From assembly GCA_040510375.1 (NCBI GenBank), contig JBEVJC010000010.1, positions 28,476 to 92,475 on the forward strand: DNA of 64,000 bases. Direction: 5' to 3'. Every line of letters starts with the position of its first letter. The first letter of the stretch is position 1. A model generated the notes under the pieces. That model had not been told where the DNA came from and searched no databases. It saw nothing but the letters and a program-made list of their open reading frames with translations. Origin of the DNA: JBEVJC01 sp040510375 (GTDB lineage Bacteria; Bacteroidota; Bacteroidia; Chitinophagales; Chitinophagaceae). The position numbers and the translations under genes are program-made. Positions 44,729-53,511 of this stretch are shown piece by piece.

Positions 44729-46003
44729 TCAGGCATTTTCCGATTGAGTCGGATGATGACCGTTTTTCAGTTTTTTAACCAACCAGGGCAGGGTCAGTCC
44801 CTGGCCGATCAGGTTGAATAAAACCACACCAACGGATATAAAGATGATTTCATTTCGTTTTGGAAATGGCAGCCCGTTTTCAATGGTGGCGGGAAGGCCA
44901 ATGGCGATCGCCAGTGATACGATTCCCCGCATGCCCGACCAACTGATGAGGATGCTGCTTTCAAGATCCAGTAATTCATCTTCCCTGATATGTAATCTCT
45001 TCGTTTTGCTATATCCCCGTTGAAGATATATACGCTGGAGAAATACACGCGCTATGCGGACTACCAGCGCCACAATGGTGATCATAAGGGCGTAACCCAG
45101 GTATGGGATCACAGGACCTTTGCCAATGGCTGCAAGGACATAGGGGAATTGAAGGCCAATAAGGATAAAGATCAGACCGTTCAATAGAAATATAATAACC
45201 TCCCAGATGGCGCGGGATTGTTGTTTAAAGTTTTCCGGGAACACGCGGGCGCTGTAGTTGGAGATCATCAGGCCAAGAATGACAACTGCCAGGACGCCCG
45301 ACAGTTCCAACTCTTCGGCCAGACGATAGGTTACAAACGGCATGAGGAGCATAAGACCAATGGTCACCATGGCATTATGTTTAAATCGTCCCAGGACGAG
45401 CCCGAGAAGTTTCCCGACAACCAGTCCCACCACAGCACCACCCGCCATCAGAAAAATAAATTGCAGGGAAGCCCGCCAGAAAACAAAGGCGGACCCTGTA
45501 ACTGCGGCAACTGCAAACCGGTAAGCCACCAATGCTGATGCATCATTGATCAGGCTTTCGCCCTCCAGGATCGTGGATGCTTTATGTGAAAGGCCAAGGC
45601 CTTTTGTAATTCCAATTGCCGCCACTGCATCAGTGGCAGAAAGGATGGAGCCAAGTACAAATGCCAGCGGCCAGGTTATACCGGGAATTACATAATGGGC
45701 AAATGCAGCAATGGCGGTTGTGGTAAGAAAGACCAGACCGATAGCAAGGGAGCTGATCGTATTAAGTTGCGACCGGAACGTTTTAAAGGAAATATTAAAC
45801 GCAGCATCGTAGAGCAGTGGCGGAAGAAAGATCAGGAAAATAATCTCCGGATTAATTTCCAGGTTGGGCATCTCCGGAACAAATCCGAGTCCGATACCCG
45901 CGGTTATAAGTAATATGGGGTAGGGGATACGGACCCGGTCGGCCACACCCGAGAGTAATAACATGACCGCCAGTAAAAAAATTACAATACTATAATCTTC
46001 CAT
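44729..46003 (-). CDS. CPA1-family Na+/H+ antiporter
   Basis: A 424-residue inner-membrane antiporter with about 12 membrane helices. The CPA1 signatures ATDAVAAIG and EGESLINDASALVAY (the ND ion-binding pair of electroneutral NhaP-type exchangers) are both present, as is the late SWSGMRGIVSLAIA segment. It exchanges cytoplasmic Na+ (or K+) for protons and so serves pH and salt tolerance. Start placed at the ATG giving MEDYSIVIFLLAVMLL; an in-frame start 28 codons earlier adds a non-membrane, low-similarity leader. No regulatory TrkA-C domain is present. Confidence 0.92.
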   Translation of the reverse strand: MEDYSIVIFLLAVMLLLSGVADRVRIPYPILLITAGIGLGFVPEMPNLEINPEIIFLIFLPPLLYDAAFNISFKTFRSQLNTISSLAIGLVFLTTTAIAAFAHYVIPGITWPLAFVLGSILSATDAVAAIGITKGLGLSHKASTILEGESLINDASALVAYRFAVAAVTGSAFVFWRASLQFIFLMAGGAVVGLVVGKLLGLVLGRFKHNAMVTIGLMLLMPFVTYRLAEELELSGVLAVVILGLMISNYSARVFPENFKQQSRAIWEVIIFLLNGLIFILIGLQFPYVLAAIGKGPVIPYLGYALMITIVALVVRIARVFLQRIYLQRGYSKTKRLHIREDELLDLESSILISWSGMRGIVSLAIAIGLPATIENGLPFPKRNEIIFISVGVVLFNLIGQGLTLPWLVKKLKNGHHPTQSENA

Positions 46004-46166
46004 CAGCGATTGTCCGGCTGTTTTATGCCATCTGCAAATTAACAAAGCTTTCCGGGGGCAGGCCGGGTAACCCTTGTTTTTTGTCAAGGAGGTTACAGAT
46101 CGTCATCATTTGTATCGAATTACCCAACCATTTCAGACAAAAAGGGAAACTGTTATCTGGCAGGGG

Positions 46167-47288
46167 CTACTGACTTTGTTTCCGGATAGCAGAAATTATA
46201 GCATCGAGTAAACCTCCTTTATAAAGGTCGTGACTAAGCTCCCAGAACATAATGCCGCCAAGACCCTTGTCCAGCACATAATTGGTCTTTTCGATGATCG
46301 ACCTGCGATCGTCGTAAGTGGCGAACAGCTGTTCACTTTCATTGTAAGAATAGGGAGCCCTGGCAGTGCTGTCCCAGTAGGTTTCAAAACCCTTACCCGC
46401 ACTGAGTTTGCTTGAAAATTCACGGTAATTGATGCTGGTCTTGAATTTACCTGGCTGATAAAGGCCATGATCCTTTCCCGGGACATTTTCCCATATACGC
46501 GCATAAAAGGCAGCCCCGATAATAATTTTTTTAGGATCAACACCAATTTTCAGCAGGTAAGACACGGCATTATCGGTGGACTCATGTTGCCTGGGAGTGG
46601 AATAAAGTGCGGTATGATGACCTGTCTCGGTGGAATATCCATTGATAATATCATAACTCATCAGGTTGACGTAGTTCACCAATGGCATTACACTGGGCCA
46701 ATCCACCGAACCCTTCAGGTAGGTATCAAATCCACCGGCTGCAAAACTCACTTCCATCACTTCGCCAAGTGTGTTCCGCAGGCGTTTTACCAGGTCGGTG
46801 AAATTGTCTTTATCAGCAGGTCCTGCCTGGTGAACCGGGTTCTGGTCGATATCATTGTCGAGCCTGATTGTTGGATACTCCCAGTCGAGATCAATCCCAT
46901 CAGTCCCGAAATAATCGTTCAGCTTTTTAAATTCAGTTGCAAACTCCTGCCGGCCCGCCGCTGTGGAAAAGGCGAAGGAACAGGTTTCGCAACCGCCCCA
47001 GCCACCCAGTGAAAGCAGCACTTTGAGTTGGGGGTTGGTACTCTTCAATGCCACCATCCTGCGTATGATGGCGGAGTCTTTTGCGTTATCCACCCGGAAC
47101 CGGTTTCCCTGAAGGTGTCCGAAACAAAAAATCAGGTGGGTGATCTTGTTTACATCGATACTGTCCAGCTGATGGATACGGCCGGCAAAATAAGCTATTA
47201 CCCGGGGTTCGGTGGGTTTCAACTGCGCAGGCAGGGACATGGTACCCAGCAGGGAAAAGAACAGGAGGACAGAACATCTTGATTTCAT
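46167..47288 (-). CDS. GH18 chitinase, exported
   Basis: A 373-residue secreted GH18 enzyme with a signal peptide (to about residue 21, SLPAQ) and one TIM barrel. The catalytic signature DGIDLDWEYP at 130-139 carries Asp133, Asp135 and the acid/base Glu137. The SLGGWGGC strand (93-100) and the substrate-binding MSYDI and MFWELSHD motifs are also present. It hydrolyses chitin or other beta-1,4-GlcNAc chains by substrate-assisted catalysis. No chitin-binding module or T9SS domain is attached. It is divergent from an esterase gene. Confidence 0.94.
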   Translation of the reverse strand: MKSRCSVLLFFSLLGTMSLPAQLKPTEPRVIAYFAGRIHQLDSIDVNKITHLIFCFGHLQGNRFRVDNAKDSAIIRRMVALKSTNPQLKVLLSLGGWGGCETCSFAFSTAAGRQEFATEFKKLNDYFGTDGIDLDWEYPTIRLDNDIDQNPVHQAGPADKDNFTDLVKRLRNTLGEVMEVSFAAGGFDTYLKGSVDWPSVMPLVNYVNLMSYDIINGYSTETGHHTALYSTPRQHESTDNAVSYLLKIGVDPKKIIIGAAFYARIWENVPGKDHGLYQPGKFKTSINYREFSSKLSAGKGFETYWDSTARAPYSYNESEQLFATYDDRRSIIEKTNYVLDKGLGGIMFWELSHDLYKGGLLDAIISAIRKQSQ

Positions 47289-47393
47289 GATAATAAGTGC
47301 CTTTGGATAAGCGCGTGTAACCCTTAAACAAATGATTTTTTTGAATGCATGCCGCCCGGCGTTACTATTATTTATTTACTGTAAATTTAGTTT

Positions 47394-48290
47394 ATGAGAA
47401 AATTTATTAAAACCTTTACCAGCATGTGCTGCACCATGCTGATCCTGACAGATGCAATAGGACAGGTACAATCGCCCGTCAGTTACATTTTCCCCAGGGG
47501 GACAAAAATTTATAGTAATGTACCGTATGCAGGTGATACACTTCAGAAACACCTGCTTGATTTATATGTGCCGGAAAATGCAACCAGTTCCACACCTCTG
47601 CTGGTTTGGGTGCATGGTGGCGCATGGAGGGTAAACGATAAGTATGCGGACATGAATTATATGAAAACAACTGTGCGTGATATTCTCGCCAATGGTTTTG
47701 CCATAGCATCGATCGATTACCGGCATAGCTTTATGGCCGTATTTCCCGCACAGCGGCAGGATTGCAGCCAGGCAATTTCCTTTTTATATAGTAACGCCGA
47801 AAAATATGGTCTTGATAAAAACAGGATTGGTATAATCGGTTTTTCAGCCGGTGCCCATCTAGCTTCGCAACTGGCCCTGTCTGCCAACCAGCAGGAAACC
47901 AAACCGGAATACCGGATAAAATGTGTAATTGATTTTTACGGCCCCGCAGATATGATCGCCCTTGAAACAAATCCGGACACCGCATTTAATAATTCGAGGA
48001 GTCCTGTTTCCATGTTGCTGGGCGCAATGGCCATCGACCGGCCCGACCTGGCTTATGCGGCAAGTCCGGTATCCTATATAGATAAAGACGATCCTCCATT
48101 TCTCATTGTTCACGGGGAGAAAGATGAATCTGTTCCCAATACCCAATCCAGACTGTTAAGCTCCTGGCTGAAATTGAAAGGCGTAAAAAATGAACTGGTG
48201 ATCGTACCTGGCGCACCACATTATGGAGAGATGTTCGACGCGGAATGGATCAGGAAAAAACTGATAAGCTTCCTTCAGCAAAACTTATAA
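47394..48290 (+). CDS. Exported alpha/beta hydrolase (HSL-type carboxylesterase)
   Basis: A 298-residue esterase with a signal peptide ending around AIGQ (residue 24). The hormone-sensitive-lipase motif HGGAW lies at 74-78, the nucleophile Ser151 is in GFSAGAH, and the acid/base pair is the Asp of HGEKDESVP and the His near the end (GAPHYGEM). It hydrolyses short-chain esters; with a chitinase as neighbour a role on acetylated glycans is possible but not shown. Its stop codon lies inside the first unit of a 41-bp tandem repeat. Confidence 0.9.
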   Translation: MRKFIKTFTSMCCTMLILTDAIGQVQSPVSYIFPRGTKIYSNVPYAGDTLQKHLLDLYVPENATSSTPLLVWVHGGAWRVNDKYADMNYMKTTVRDILANGFAIASIDYRHSFMAVFPAQRQDCSQAISFLYSNAEKYGLDKNRIGIIGFSAGAHLASQLALSANQQETKPEYRIKCVIDFYGPADMIALETNPDTAFNNSRSPVSMLLGAMAIDRPDLAYAASPVSYIDKDDPPFLIVHGEKDESVPNTQSRLLSSWLKLKGVKNELVIVPGAPHYGEMFDAEWIRKKLISFLQQNL

Positions 48291-48446
48291 ACGGTAAAAC
48301 TTCTCATCGTTCACCACAATAATCTTATAAATAGTAAGACTCCACACCGCTCACTTCCAACAAACTTATAAATAGTAAGACTCTACACCGCTCACTTCCA
48401 ACAAACTTATAAACAGTAAACCTCACGCCGTTCATTCACGCGTTTG
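48284..48446. repeat. Four tandem 41-bp repeats
   Basis: Four head-to-tail units begin with CTTATAAA at 48284, 48324, 48365 and 48406. The unit length is 40-41 bp; units 2 and 3 differ at a single base, and units 1 and 4 are diverged. The first unit overlaps the last two codons and stop of the esterase gene. There are no unique spacers, so it is not CRISPR. Possible roles are protein binding sites or slippage-generated variation in the leader of the downstream gene. Confidence 0.8.
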
Positions 48447-48481
48447 GAATGGCGGCGCCCTCTTGTGCTTCCTTATGCACA

Positions 48482-48530
48482 AAAAGCATCCCGCAATAAA
48501 ATTATTGGACGGTTTACGCGGGATGCTTTT
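48482..48530 (+). terminator. Long-stem hairpin after esterase/repeats
   Basis: AAAAGCATCCCGC (48482-48494) pairs with GCGGGATGCTTTT (48518-48530), a perfect 13-bp stem with a 23-base loop and a short T-run. It probably ends esterase transcription, though the large loop also suits a regulatory or processing element. Confidence 0.55.
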
Positions 48531-48651
48531 AATGAGAAACCTGGTCATACTAAACCAGAAACCTTAACCACAAACTGTACGTGACATGAGAAAACCCGGA
48601 ACCAACCCGGCGTTTGACAAATTTAGTAAATCAAGGCATACTACCAAAACA

Positions 48652-48669
48652 TTATAGCTAAAACTATAA
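48652..48669. promoter_or_regulatory. Inverted repeat upstream of HTH gene
   Basis: TTATAG-CTAAAA-CTATAA is a perfect 6-bp inverted repeat centred 63 bases before the HTH gene start. It could be the operator for autoregulation by that protein; the evidence is position and symmetry only. Confidence 0.35.
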
Positions 48670-48723
48670 GTACATTACAGTCAAATTATAAAATTTGCAA
48701 TAAATATTATCAAGTTTTGCAGT

Positions 48724-49128
48724 ATGTCTATCCATATTGGCAATATGATTCACGAAATCGTAAAAAAGCGCGGAATAAAAGCATTAGCCGTTGCTGAAGC
48801 GATAAATGTGAGTGAGTCAAGTGTATATAAGATTTACCACCGCGCTACTATTGATATTGATAAGCTGATCAGGTTTTCACAGTTTCTTGACGTTAATTTT
48901 TTCCTCCCTTATTTTGAGCAGGAGCCATTGAAAAGTATGTTCAATGCCCAGGTGGATAATTTAAATAAAGAAATAACCGGTCTTACCCGGCAACTGGATC
49001 AGAAAAACCAGCGCATCCATGAGCTGGAGAAATTGAATACTTCCAATGAAAAGATGATTGGCCTGCTGGAGGAGCTTCAGGAAAAATATAATACAACAGG
49101 GAAGAATCGTTCTGGTAAAGAGCAGTGA
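48724..49128 (+). CDS. Small Cro/C1-type HTH protein with coiled coil
   Basis: A 134-residue protein. The N-terminal 60 residues form a lambda-repressor-like HTH (IHEIVKKRGIKALAVAEAINVSESSVYKIY), and residues 72-122 are a heptad-patterned coiled coil (VDNLNKEITGLTRQLDQ, IHELEKLNTSNEKMIGLLEEL) that should make it dimeric. Such small HTH-coiled-coil proteins are frequent in Chitinophagaceae. It is preceded by 433 bases containing tandem repeats, a hairpin and an inverted repeat, and followed by a strong terminator. Target genes unknown. Confidence 0.85.
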   Translation: MSIHIGNMIHEIVKKRGIKALAVAEAINVSESSVYKIYHRATIDIDKLIRFSQFLDVNFFLPYFEQEPLKSMFNAQVDNLNKEITGLTRQLDQKNQRIHELEKLNTSNEKMIGLLEELQEKYNTTGKNRSGKEQ

Positions 49129-49142
49129 TCTTCCGGAAGGAT

Positions 49143-49177
49143 AAAAAAAAGAGGTGGGATGACCACCTCTTTTTTTT
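49143..49177. terminator. Bidirectional rho-independent terminator
   Basis: A(8)GAGGTGG (49143-49157) pairs with CCACCTCT(8) (49163-49177) around a GATGA loop, with A and T runs on either side. It serves the rightward HTH gene and the leftward btuG-like gene, which ends 108 bases further on. Confidence 0.85.
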
Positions 49178-49284
49178 ATGTGATTGTCAGTATACGGGTC
49201 CGTATCGAAATCCACTTCCGTTGCCGGATCTGGTGCATAGGTATTAAACCTGCAACGCAAGCCCGTGAATTAACGAATCGAAGG

Positions 49285-50358
49285 TTATTTTACGAGCGCA
49301 ACTGTATTGGGACTGGTTCCGGGAGCGGTCGAAAATGAGAATCTTCTTTTCCCGGTTTTATCGAAGCAAATTACTTCTCCACCGGTAATATAATTTTTAG
49401 CGTCTGTTACATAGACATCGCCGTTTGCCGGATCGATTGTAATTCCGTAGGGGGTAGCAATGCTGGTGCCGTCAGTTACAAAATTGGCGCGGGTCTGCGA
49501 GAAATCAGACGGGTTAAGTGTCCGCACATGAGGGGAACCAAAATAGCCCCCGGTTGCATACAGCAGTCCGTCATGGAAAACCATTTTACCCACCGCAGTA
49601 TCCGCAGATTTAACGACAGTATTATTCGCTGTATTGATCCTGAACAGTTTTGCACCTGCATCTACATAGTTACCGATAGTTCCCACATAGATGAACCCGT
49701 TATCATCGGCAGTAATAAAACAAGGATTAAGTCCTACCTTGATCCTGGCTGTCTCGGCCAATGTTAAAAGGTTTACGACTGATACGGTACTATCTTTATC
49801 TATACCTGGTAACAGTCCTCCTGAATTTGTTACATAAAGTTTGTCTCCTGCAACGACCATTTGCTCAGGATTGGTACCAACAGTTATGAATTTTGTGATG
49901 TTAAGGGTAGCGGTATCAATCACGGCTACTGTTCCGTCCCAGGAGGATACCAGCACTGTATTTTTATACGGCACAGCATATCTCGGCTCACGATTACCGC
50001 CTGCCGTTTTTTCGAATGGAATGGAACTGATATGTTTTGCAGTTTTTGCATCGGCCACCTCAACGTAGCTGTCCACAGTAACCACGATATACATTTTGGA
50101 GCCGTAAACGATCATATCGTTTCCGAGGGTGCCGAGTGAACTTCCGTTGGCATTGAAATAAAAATCGGTAGATGTAGTAGCGCCTGTGAAATTATAAAAA
50201 CTTAATGTGGTGCTCGGAAATGATACCGAACCTTCACTGAGTGCAAATACACCTGTGGTTACTTTTGGATTATCGGGTAATTTGATATCGTCCTTATCGC
50301 AGGAAACAAGGAGCAGCGAAGCGCTGAGCACGGAGAACAGGATCTTAACAGTTTTCAT
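49285..50358 (-). CDS. BtuG-like surface beta-propeller lipoprotein, putative cobalamin-binding
   Basis: A 357-residue lipoprotein (lipobox Cys20, LLVSCDKDD) made of repeating beta-propeller blades: for example TVAVIDTATLNITKFITVGTNPEQMVV, STVSVVNLLTLAETARIKVG and NPCFITADDNGFIYVG. In gut Bacteroidota the propeller protein BtuG caps the B12 receptor BtuB and captures cobalamin with very high affinity. Here the gene follows a BtuB-like receptor by 8 bases, downstream of a cobalamin riboswitch, so the same role is likely. Sequence similarity to BtuG itself is not tested; the generic name would be YncE-family protein. Confidence 0.78.
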   Translation of the reverse strand: MKTVKILFSVLSASLLLVSCDKDDIKLPDNPKVTTGVFALSEGSVSFPSTTLSFYNFTGATTSTDFYFNANGSSLGTLGNDMIVYGSKMYIVVTVDSYVEVADAKTAKHISSIPFEKTAGGNREPRYAVPYKNTVLVSSWDGTVAVIDTATLNITKFITVGTNPEQMVVAGDKLYVTNSGGLLPGIDKDSTVSVVNLLTLAETARIKVGLNPCFITADDNGFIYVGTIGNYVDAGAKLFRINTANNTVVKSADTAVGKMVFHDGLLYATGGYFGSPHVRTLNPSDFSQTRANFVTDGTSIATPYGITIDPANGDVYVTDAKNYITGGEVICFDKTGKRRFSFSTAPGTSPNTVALVK

Positions 50359-50366
50359 GTTTTAGT

Positions 50367-52481
50367 TTATTGATTTAAAAGAATTAAGCTGATTTTATAT
50401 GACCGGCCGGGCATGGGGTACGATCGTATTACATCATACCGTTCATCACTGATATTGTCCAGCTCGGCGCGGAGGTTTATCCGGAACAACCTGGTGTTGA
50501 ATCCACGGCTGATAAATACATCCTGTGTTCCCCAACCGCCGAGCTGGGTGTAAGGACTATTATCACCGATACTATAACGAAGACCGCTGAAAAGCAGGCT
50601 GGTGCCCGCTGTCCACTGTCTCCAGGTTAAGGAGATGAGCCCCGATCCCGAATGATCCGGTGTATATGGAATCCGGTCACCATAGTTCGCCGCTGATTTA
50701 TCTGTGAGATCTTTTGCCTGCTGGTAGGTGTAGGCAATCCGCGTAAACCAGGTGATGGTATTACCAGCTGTTCCATTTACTTCCGCGGTAAGATCGGCAC
50801 CTTTTATATCCACTTTCCCAATATTCAGCATGGTCCACACGAACAGGTTCTGTCCCGGTACTGCAATGATTTTATCCCTGATAGAATTGTAATAAATATC
50901 AGCACTGAAACGAATGGAGCGAACGGCATTGTCTGAACCTTTACTGAACGCCAGTCCCAGGTCGGCCTGGCGGGCATGTTCGGGTCGCAGGTCACGGTTG
51001 CCCACCAACATATAATAGAGATCATTGAAGGTGGGCATACGGAAAACCTCTTTGTAAAATGTACGGATTAAAAACGGGCCTGTTTTGCCTGGTGTGAAGG
51101 CAGCGGCAAGGGTAGGGGTGAGTTTATGCAGGTGGGCAGCATTACTCCCGGTGCGTGTATCATCATGAATCCCGGTCAGCAACAGGGATCCATTAAGTTT
51201 CCAGGCACCTTTATAAAAATTGACACCGAGATTATTCCAGGTACTGGTTCTCCTGGGAAATACAAAATTAAATAGGTTCGACCGGAGTGTGGTATAGGCA
51301 ATATCCGAAGCTACCGATACATCCAGCCAGTTAAAACTTTTACTTGTGGCGGCACTGAGGTAATACTCGGTCTGGCGGTACCTGTTATCCAGTCCGCCTG
51401 CATTATTGGAAAAATCAGGGTCGGTGTATTTATTATAACTGAAGTTGTATTTACCTGCAACGAGCAGGGACCATTCATGCGCGAATTTTTTGATGTAACG
51501 TGCCTGCGCAAACTGGTCGCTGTTGAGCAGGCGCTGGTTTGATTGCTGGTTGTATAAAAGTAGACTGCCGGGCAGTCCACGTTCGGAATGATAATTAAAT
51601 ACCTTAACCTGCAGGGTTGAGCTGTCGCCGAATTGTTTAAGCAGGTTAACTTCTGTTTGCCACGAATCGAGATCGGAGTTTATCCTTTTTGATTTATGCG
51701 ATAAAACCCCGTTTTCAATATAGATGGGATAGTCGCCTTTTGAATGCGTTAATTCAGTGGAAATGCTGGCGAAAAAATTTCTTTTTAATGGCATGGCAAT
51801 TCCTGCCTGTGGTTGCCAGAACCCAAAGGATCCCTGCCGGAGACCGGCAAACCATTCAGCTTTATTATTCAGCGTGGAGAATGATTTTGATTGCATGGTC
51901 AACAGGGAGGCTGATGCAAAACTGCGAGCCGAAGCGGGGATGATATTGGTGTTGGCCTGGAAGAGGTCGAGCGACTGGATAAAATTTGCTGAGTAACGGC
52001 CCAGGTCCACCTGACCCGTCTGCAGGTCATTCACCGGTACACCATCATACAATACCCCGGTATGTGATGCACCAAGACTCCTTACCGAGACCGTTTTTAA
52101 TCCACCTGCTCCGCCATAATCTTTTACCAGTACACCTGAAAAATATTTTGCTGCATCGGCAACAGACGGCACATTTAACTGGCTGAGGGTTCGCCTGTCG
52201 ATTGATTGCGAGGGGATGCCGGTAACAAATGCATTTCGTTTACCCGCTCCGGAAATTATTACCTGCTGAAGTAAGAGGGTACTGTCTTTCCCGGGTCCGG
52301 GTTTCAACTGGGAGAAAGGAATGCTGTCCTTCTTCGAACCGGTAAGCCCCTGTGATTGCCGCAGGCTGTCCTTCCCGGCAGAACGGGATACGCGGGTACT
52401 ATCCGTTTCCTGGGCATTGATTGATCCGGCCAGGACAAGCAGCAGGATGCTGGTAATATAATGTGATCGGTGATCCTTCAT
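50367..52481 (-). CDS. btuB: BtuB-like TonB-dependent vitamin B12 receptor
   Basis: A 704-residue outer-membrane receptor. Signal peptide (to about residue 23, GSINAQ), a linker rich in polar residues, the plug domain (about 85-210; LLLQQVIISGAGKRN as TonB box, TVSVRSLGASHTGVLYDGVPVND) and a 22-strand barrel ending SYKISLILLNQ. The short size and lack of the CarboxypepD-like domain separate it from SusC. It is directly under a cobalamin riboswitch, which makes B12/corrinoid uptake the best assignment. The inner-membrane partners (BtuFCD) are not in the window. Confidence 0.88.
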   Translation of the reverse strand: MKDHRSHYITSILLLVLAGSINAQETDSTRVSRSAGKDSLRQSQGLTGSKKDSIPFSQLKPGPGKDSTLLLQQVIISGAGKRNAFVTGIPSQSIDRRTLSQLNVPSVADAAKYFSGVLVKDYGGAGGLKTVSVRSLGASHTGVLYDGVPVNDLQTGQVDLGRYSANFIQSLDLFQANTNIIPASARSFASASLLTMQSKSFSTLNNKAEWFAGLRQGSFGFWQPQAGIAMPLKRNFFASISTELTHSKGDYPIYIENGVLSHKSKRINSDLDSWQTEVNLLKQFGDSSTLQVKVFNYHSERGLPGSLLLYNQQSNQRLLNSDQFAQARYIKKFAHEWSLLVAGKYNFSYNKYTDPDFSNNAGGLDNRYRQTEYYLSAATSKSFNWLDVSVASDIAYTTLRSNLFNFVFPRRTSTWNNLGVNFYKGAWKLNGSLLLTGIHDDTRTGSNAAHLHKLTPTLAAAFTPGKTGPFLIRTFYKEVFRMPTFNDLYYMLVGNRDLRPEHARQADLGLAFSKGSDNAVRSIRFSADIYYNSIRDKIIAVPGQNLFVWTMLNIGKVDIKGADLTAEVNGTAGNTITWFTRIAYTYQQAKDLTDKSAANYGDRIPYTPDHSGSGLISLTWRQWTAGTSLLFSGLRYSIGDNSPYTQLGGWGTQDVFISRGFNTRLFRINLRAELDNISDERYDVIRSYPMPGRSYKISLILLNQ

Positions 52482-52504
52482 GTTTCGACAGCTTTTTTCC
52501 GCGA

Positions 52505-52712
52505 AAGCCGGTGAAATAAAGGTTAATGGCAGGTCTTCTGGCTCAGGGTCCGGTTATTTGCCTTCCCACCCCCGGGGGCAGTGGCATGTAGTGAAACCGT
52601 TTCACTTTCGTGAAATCCTTTACAGCTGCGGGACAGCTCCGGATTCAAACCGGATTCCCTTTTAATCCTAAACTGCCAACAGGCAGCAGGAACCGCTAAC
52701 GGCGGTAAAAGT
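52505..52712 (-). ncRNA. Cobalamin (AdoCbl) riboswitch
   Basis: Read leftwards the region shows the riboswitch core in order: AAAGGGAATCCGGT...GAATCCGG, GCTGTCCCGCAGCTGTA (within 52621-52664), GCCACTG and GGGAAGGC (52560-52585), and the conserved B12 box GAGCCAGAAGACCTGCC (complement of 52529-52545). The btuB-like start codon follows about 25 bases after its end. Binding of adenosylcobalamin normally shuts off expression of the uptake operon. The exact 5' border is approximate. Confidence 0.95.
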
Positions 52713-52729
52713 AAGTAATTAGCAGGACA

Positions 52730-53506
52730 TTAACGGTGCAGTAGCGGGAGTGAATCATGGATGGCATGTATCATTCGCGTGAATTCCATCAAATGACCAT
52801 GTTCGGTTTCGCAATTAAGATAGGCGATTCCCTTCTCTCCATAATAAACACTTAATGAACCATCCTGGCGCACGCGTTCATTATTCTGGAGTACGATATT
52901 GAAATTTTTATTGAAGGCATTATAAATCCTGCGATCAGTGGTGAGCATAAAATCATCCGGGTCGGCCCACCATATCCTGCTTGTTTCAGCGGCATCAACC
53001 CGGTGTTCGCCCCATTCCTGGTAACTTTCAATGGATAGGTTGCCATTTGCATTATTATGTAATGCAATGATAAATTCTGCATTCTCCGGGATGCGGCTGA
53101 GGAAAAAATCAGCGAAGCCGCCTATCTCTTCGATGGCTTTATTACTTGTCCGTTTGTGTCGGATAAGGGTATGGACAATTCCGTTGCGTGAAAAAATCCG
53201 GTTGGGGTCAAACGCATATTCTGCTCCGTCAAGAGTAAAACGTACCGAGCGGTTGCCATCGTTATTGATCTTTACCAGCACACCGCCTTTCTTTTTCAAT
53301 ACCGGGAGCGTAGCCTGTAATGAAGTGACCTCATTATCGTGTACATTAAGATAGACTGGTTGTTTATCGCCTCCGAAGTCAGTTACACTAATTGAAATAC
53401 TATCGTCACCCAGCTTGTACCAGGTTAGTTCATTTTTTAGCGGAAGGTCCTGGCTGCGGGAGAATAAAGGAAAAAGCGCAACCAATATCAAAAACCGCTT
53501 GCACAT
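52730..53506 (-). CDS. Exported protein, putative AstE/M14-like zinc hydrolase
   Basis: A 258-residue protein with a signal peptide (about residues 1-18, LFSRS). Several motifs echo the carboxypeptidase/succinylglutamate-desuccinylase fold: His56-x2-Glu59 in NVHDNEV, Asn102-Arg103 in FDPNRIF, His150 in IALHNN, and a late glutamate in NCETEHGH. In that fold the first His, Glu and the later His bind zinc, the Arg/Asn bind substrate and the last Glu is catalytic. I assign it only as a probable zinc-dependent hydrolase; it may equally be uncharacterised. Its start is 5 bases from the purE stop, so it is co-transcribed with purE. Confidence 0.6.
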   Translation of the reverse strand: MCKRFLILVALFPLFSRSQDLPLKNELTWYKLGDDSISISVTDFGGDKQPVYLNVHDNEVTSLQATLPVLKKKGGVLVKINNDGNRSVRFTLDGAEYAFDPNRIFSRNGIVHTLIRHKRTSNKAIEEIGGFADFFLSRIPENAEFIIALHNNANGNLSIESYQEWGEHRVDAAETSRIWWADPDDFMLTTDRRIYNAFNKNFNIVLQNNERVRQDGSLSVYYGEKGIAYLNCETEHGHLMEFTRMIHAIHDSLPLLHR

Positions 53507-53511
53507 AATGG

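Noticed and set aside
48284..48446. CRISPR array
   Set aside because: Units are directly adjacent and near identical across their whole length with no unique spacers, and no cas genes are nearby.
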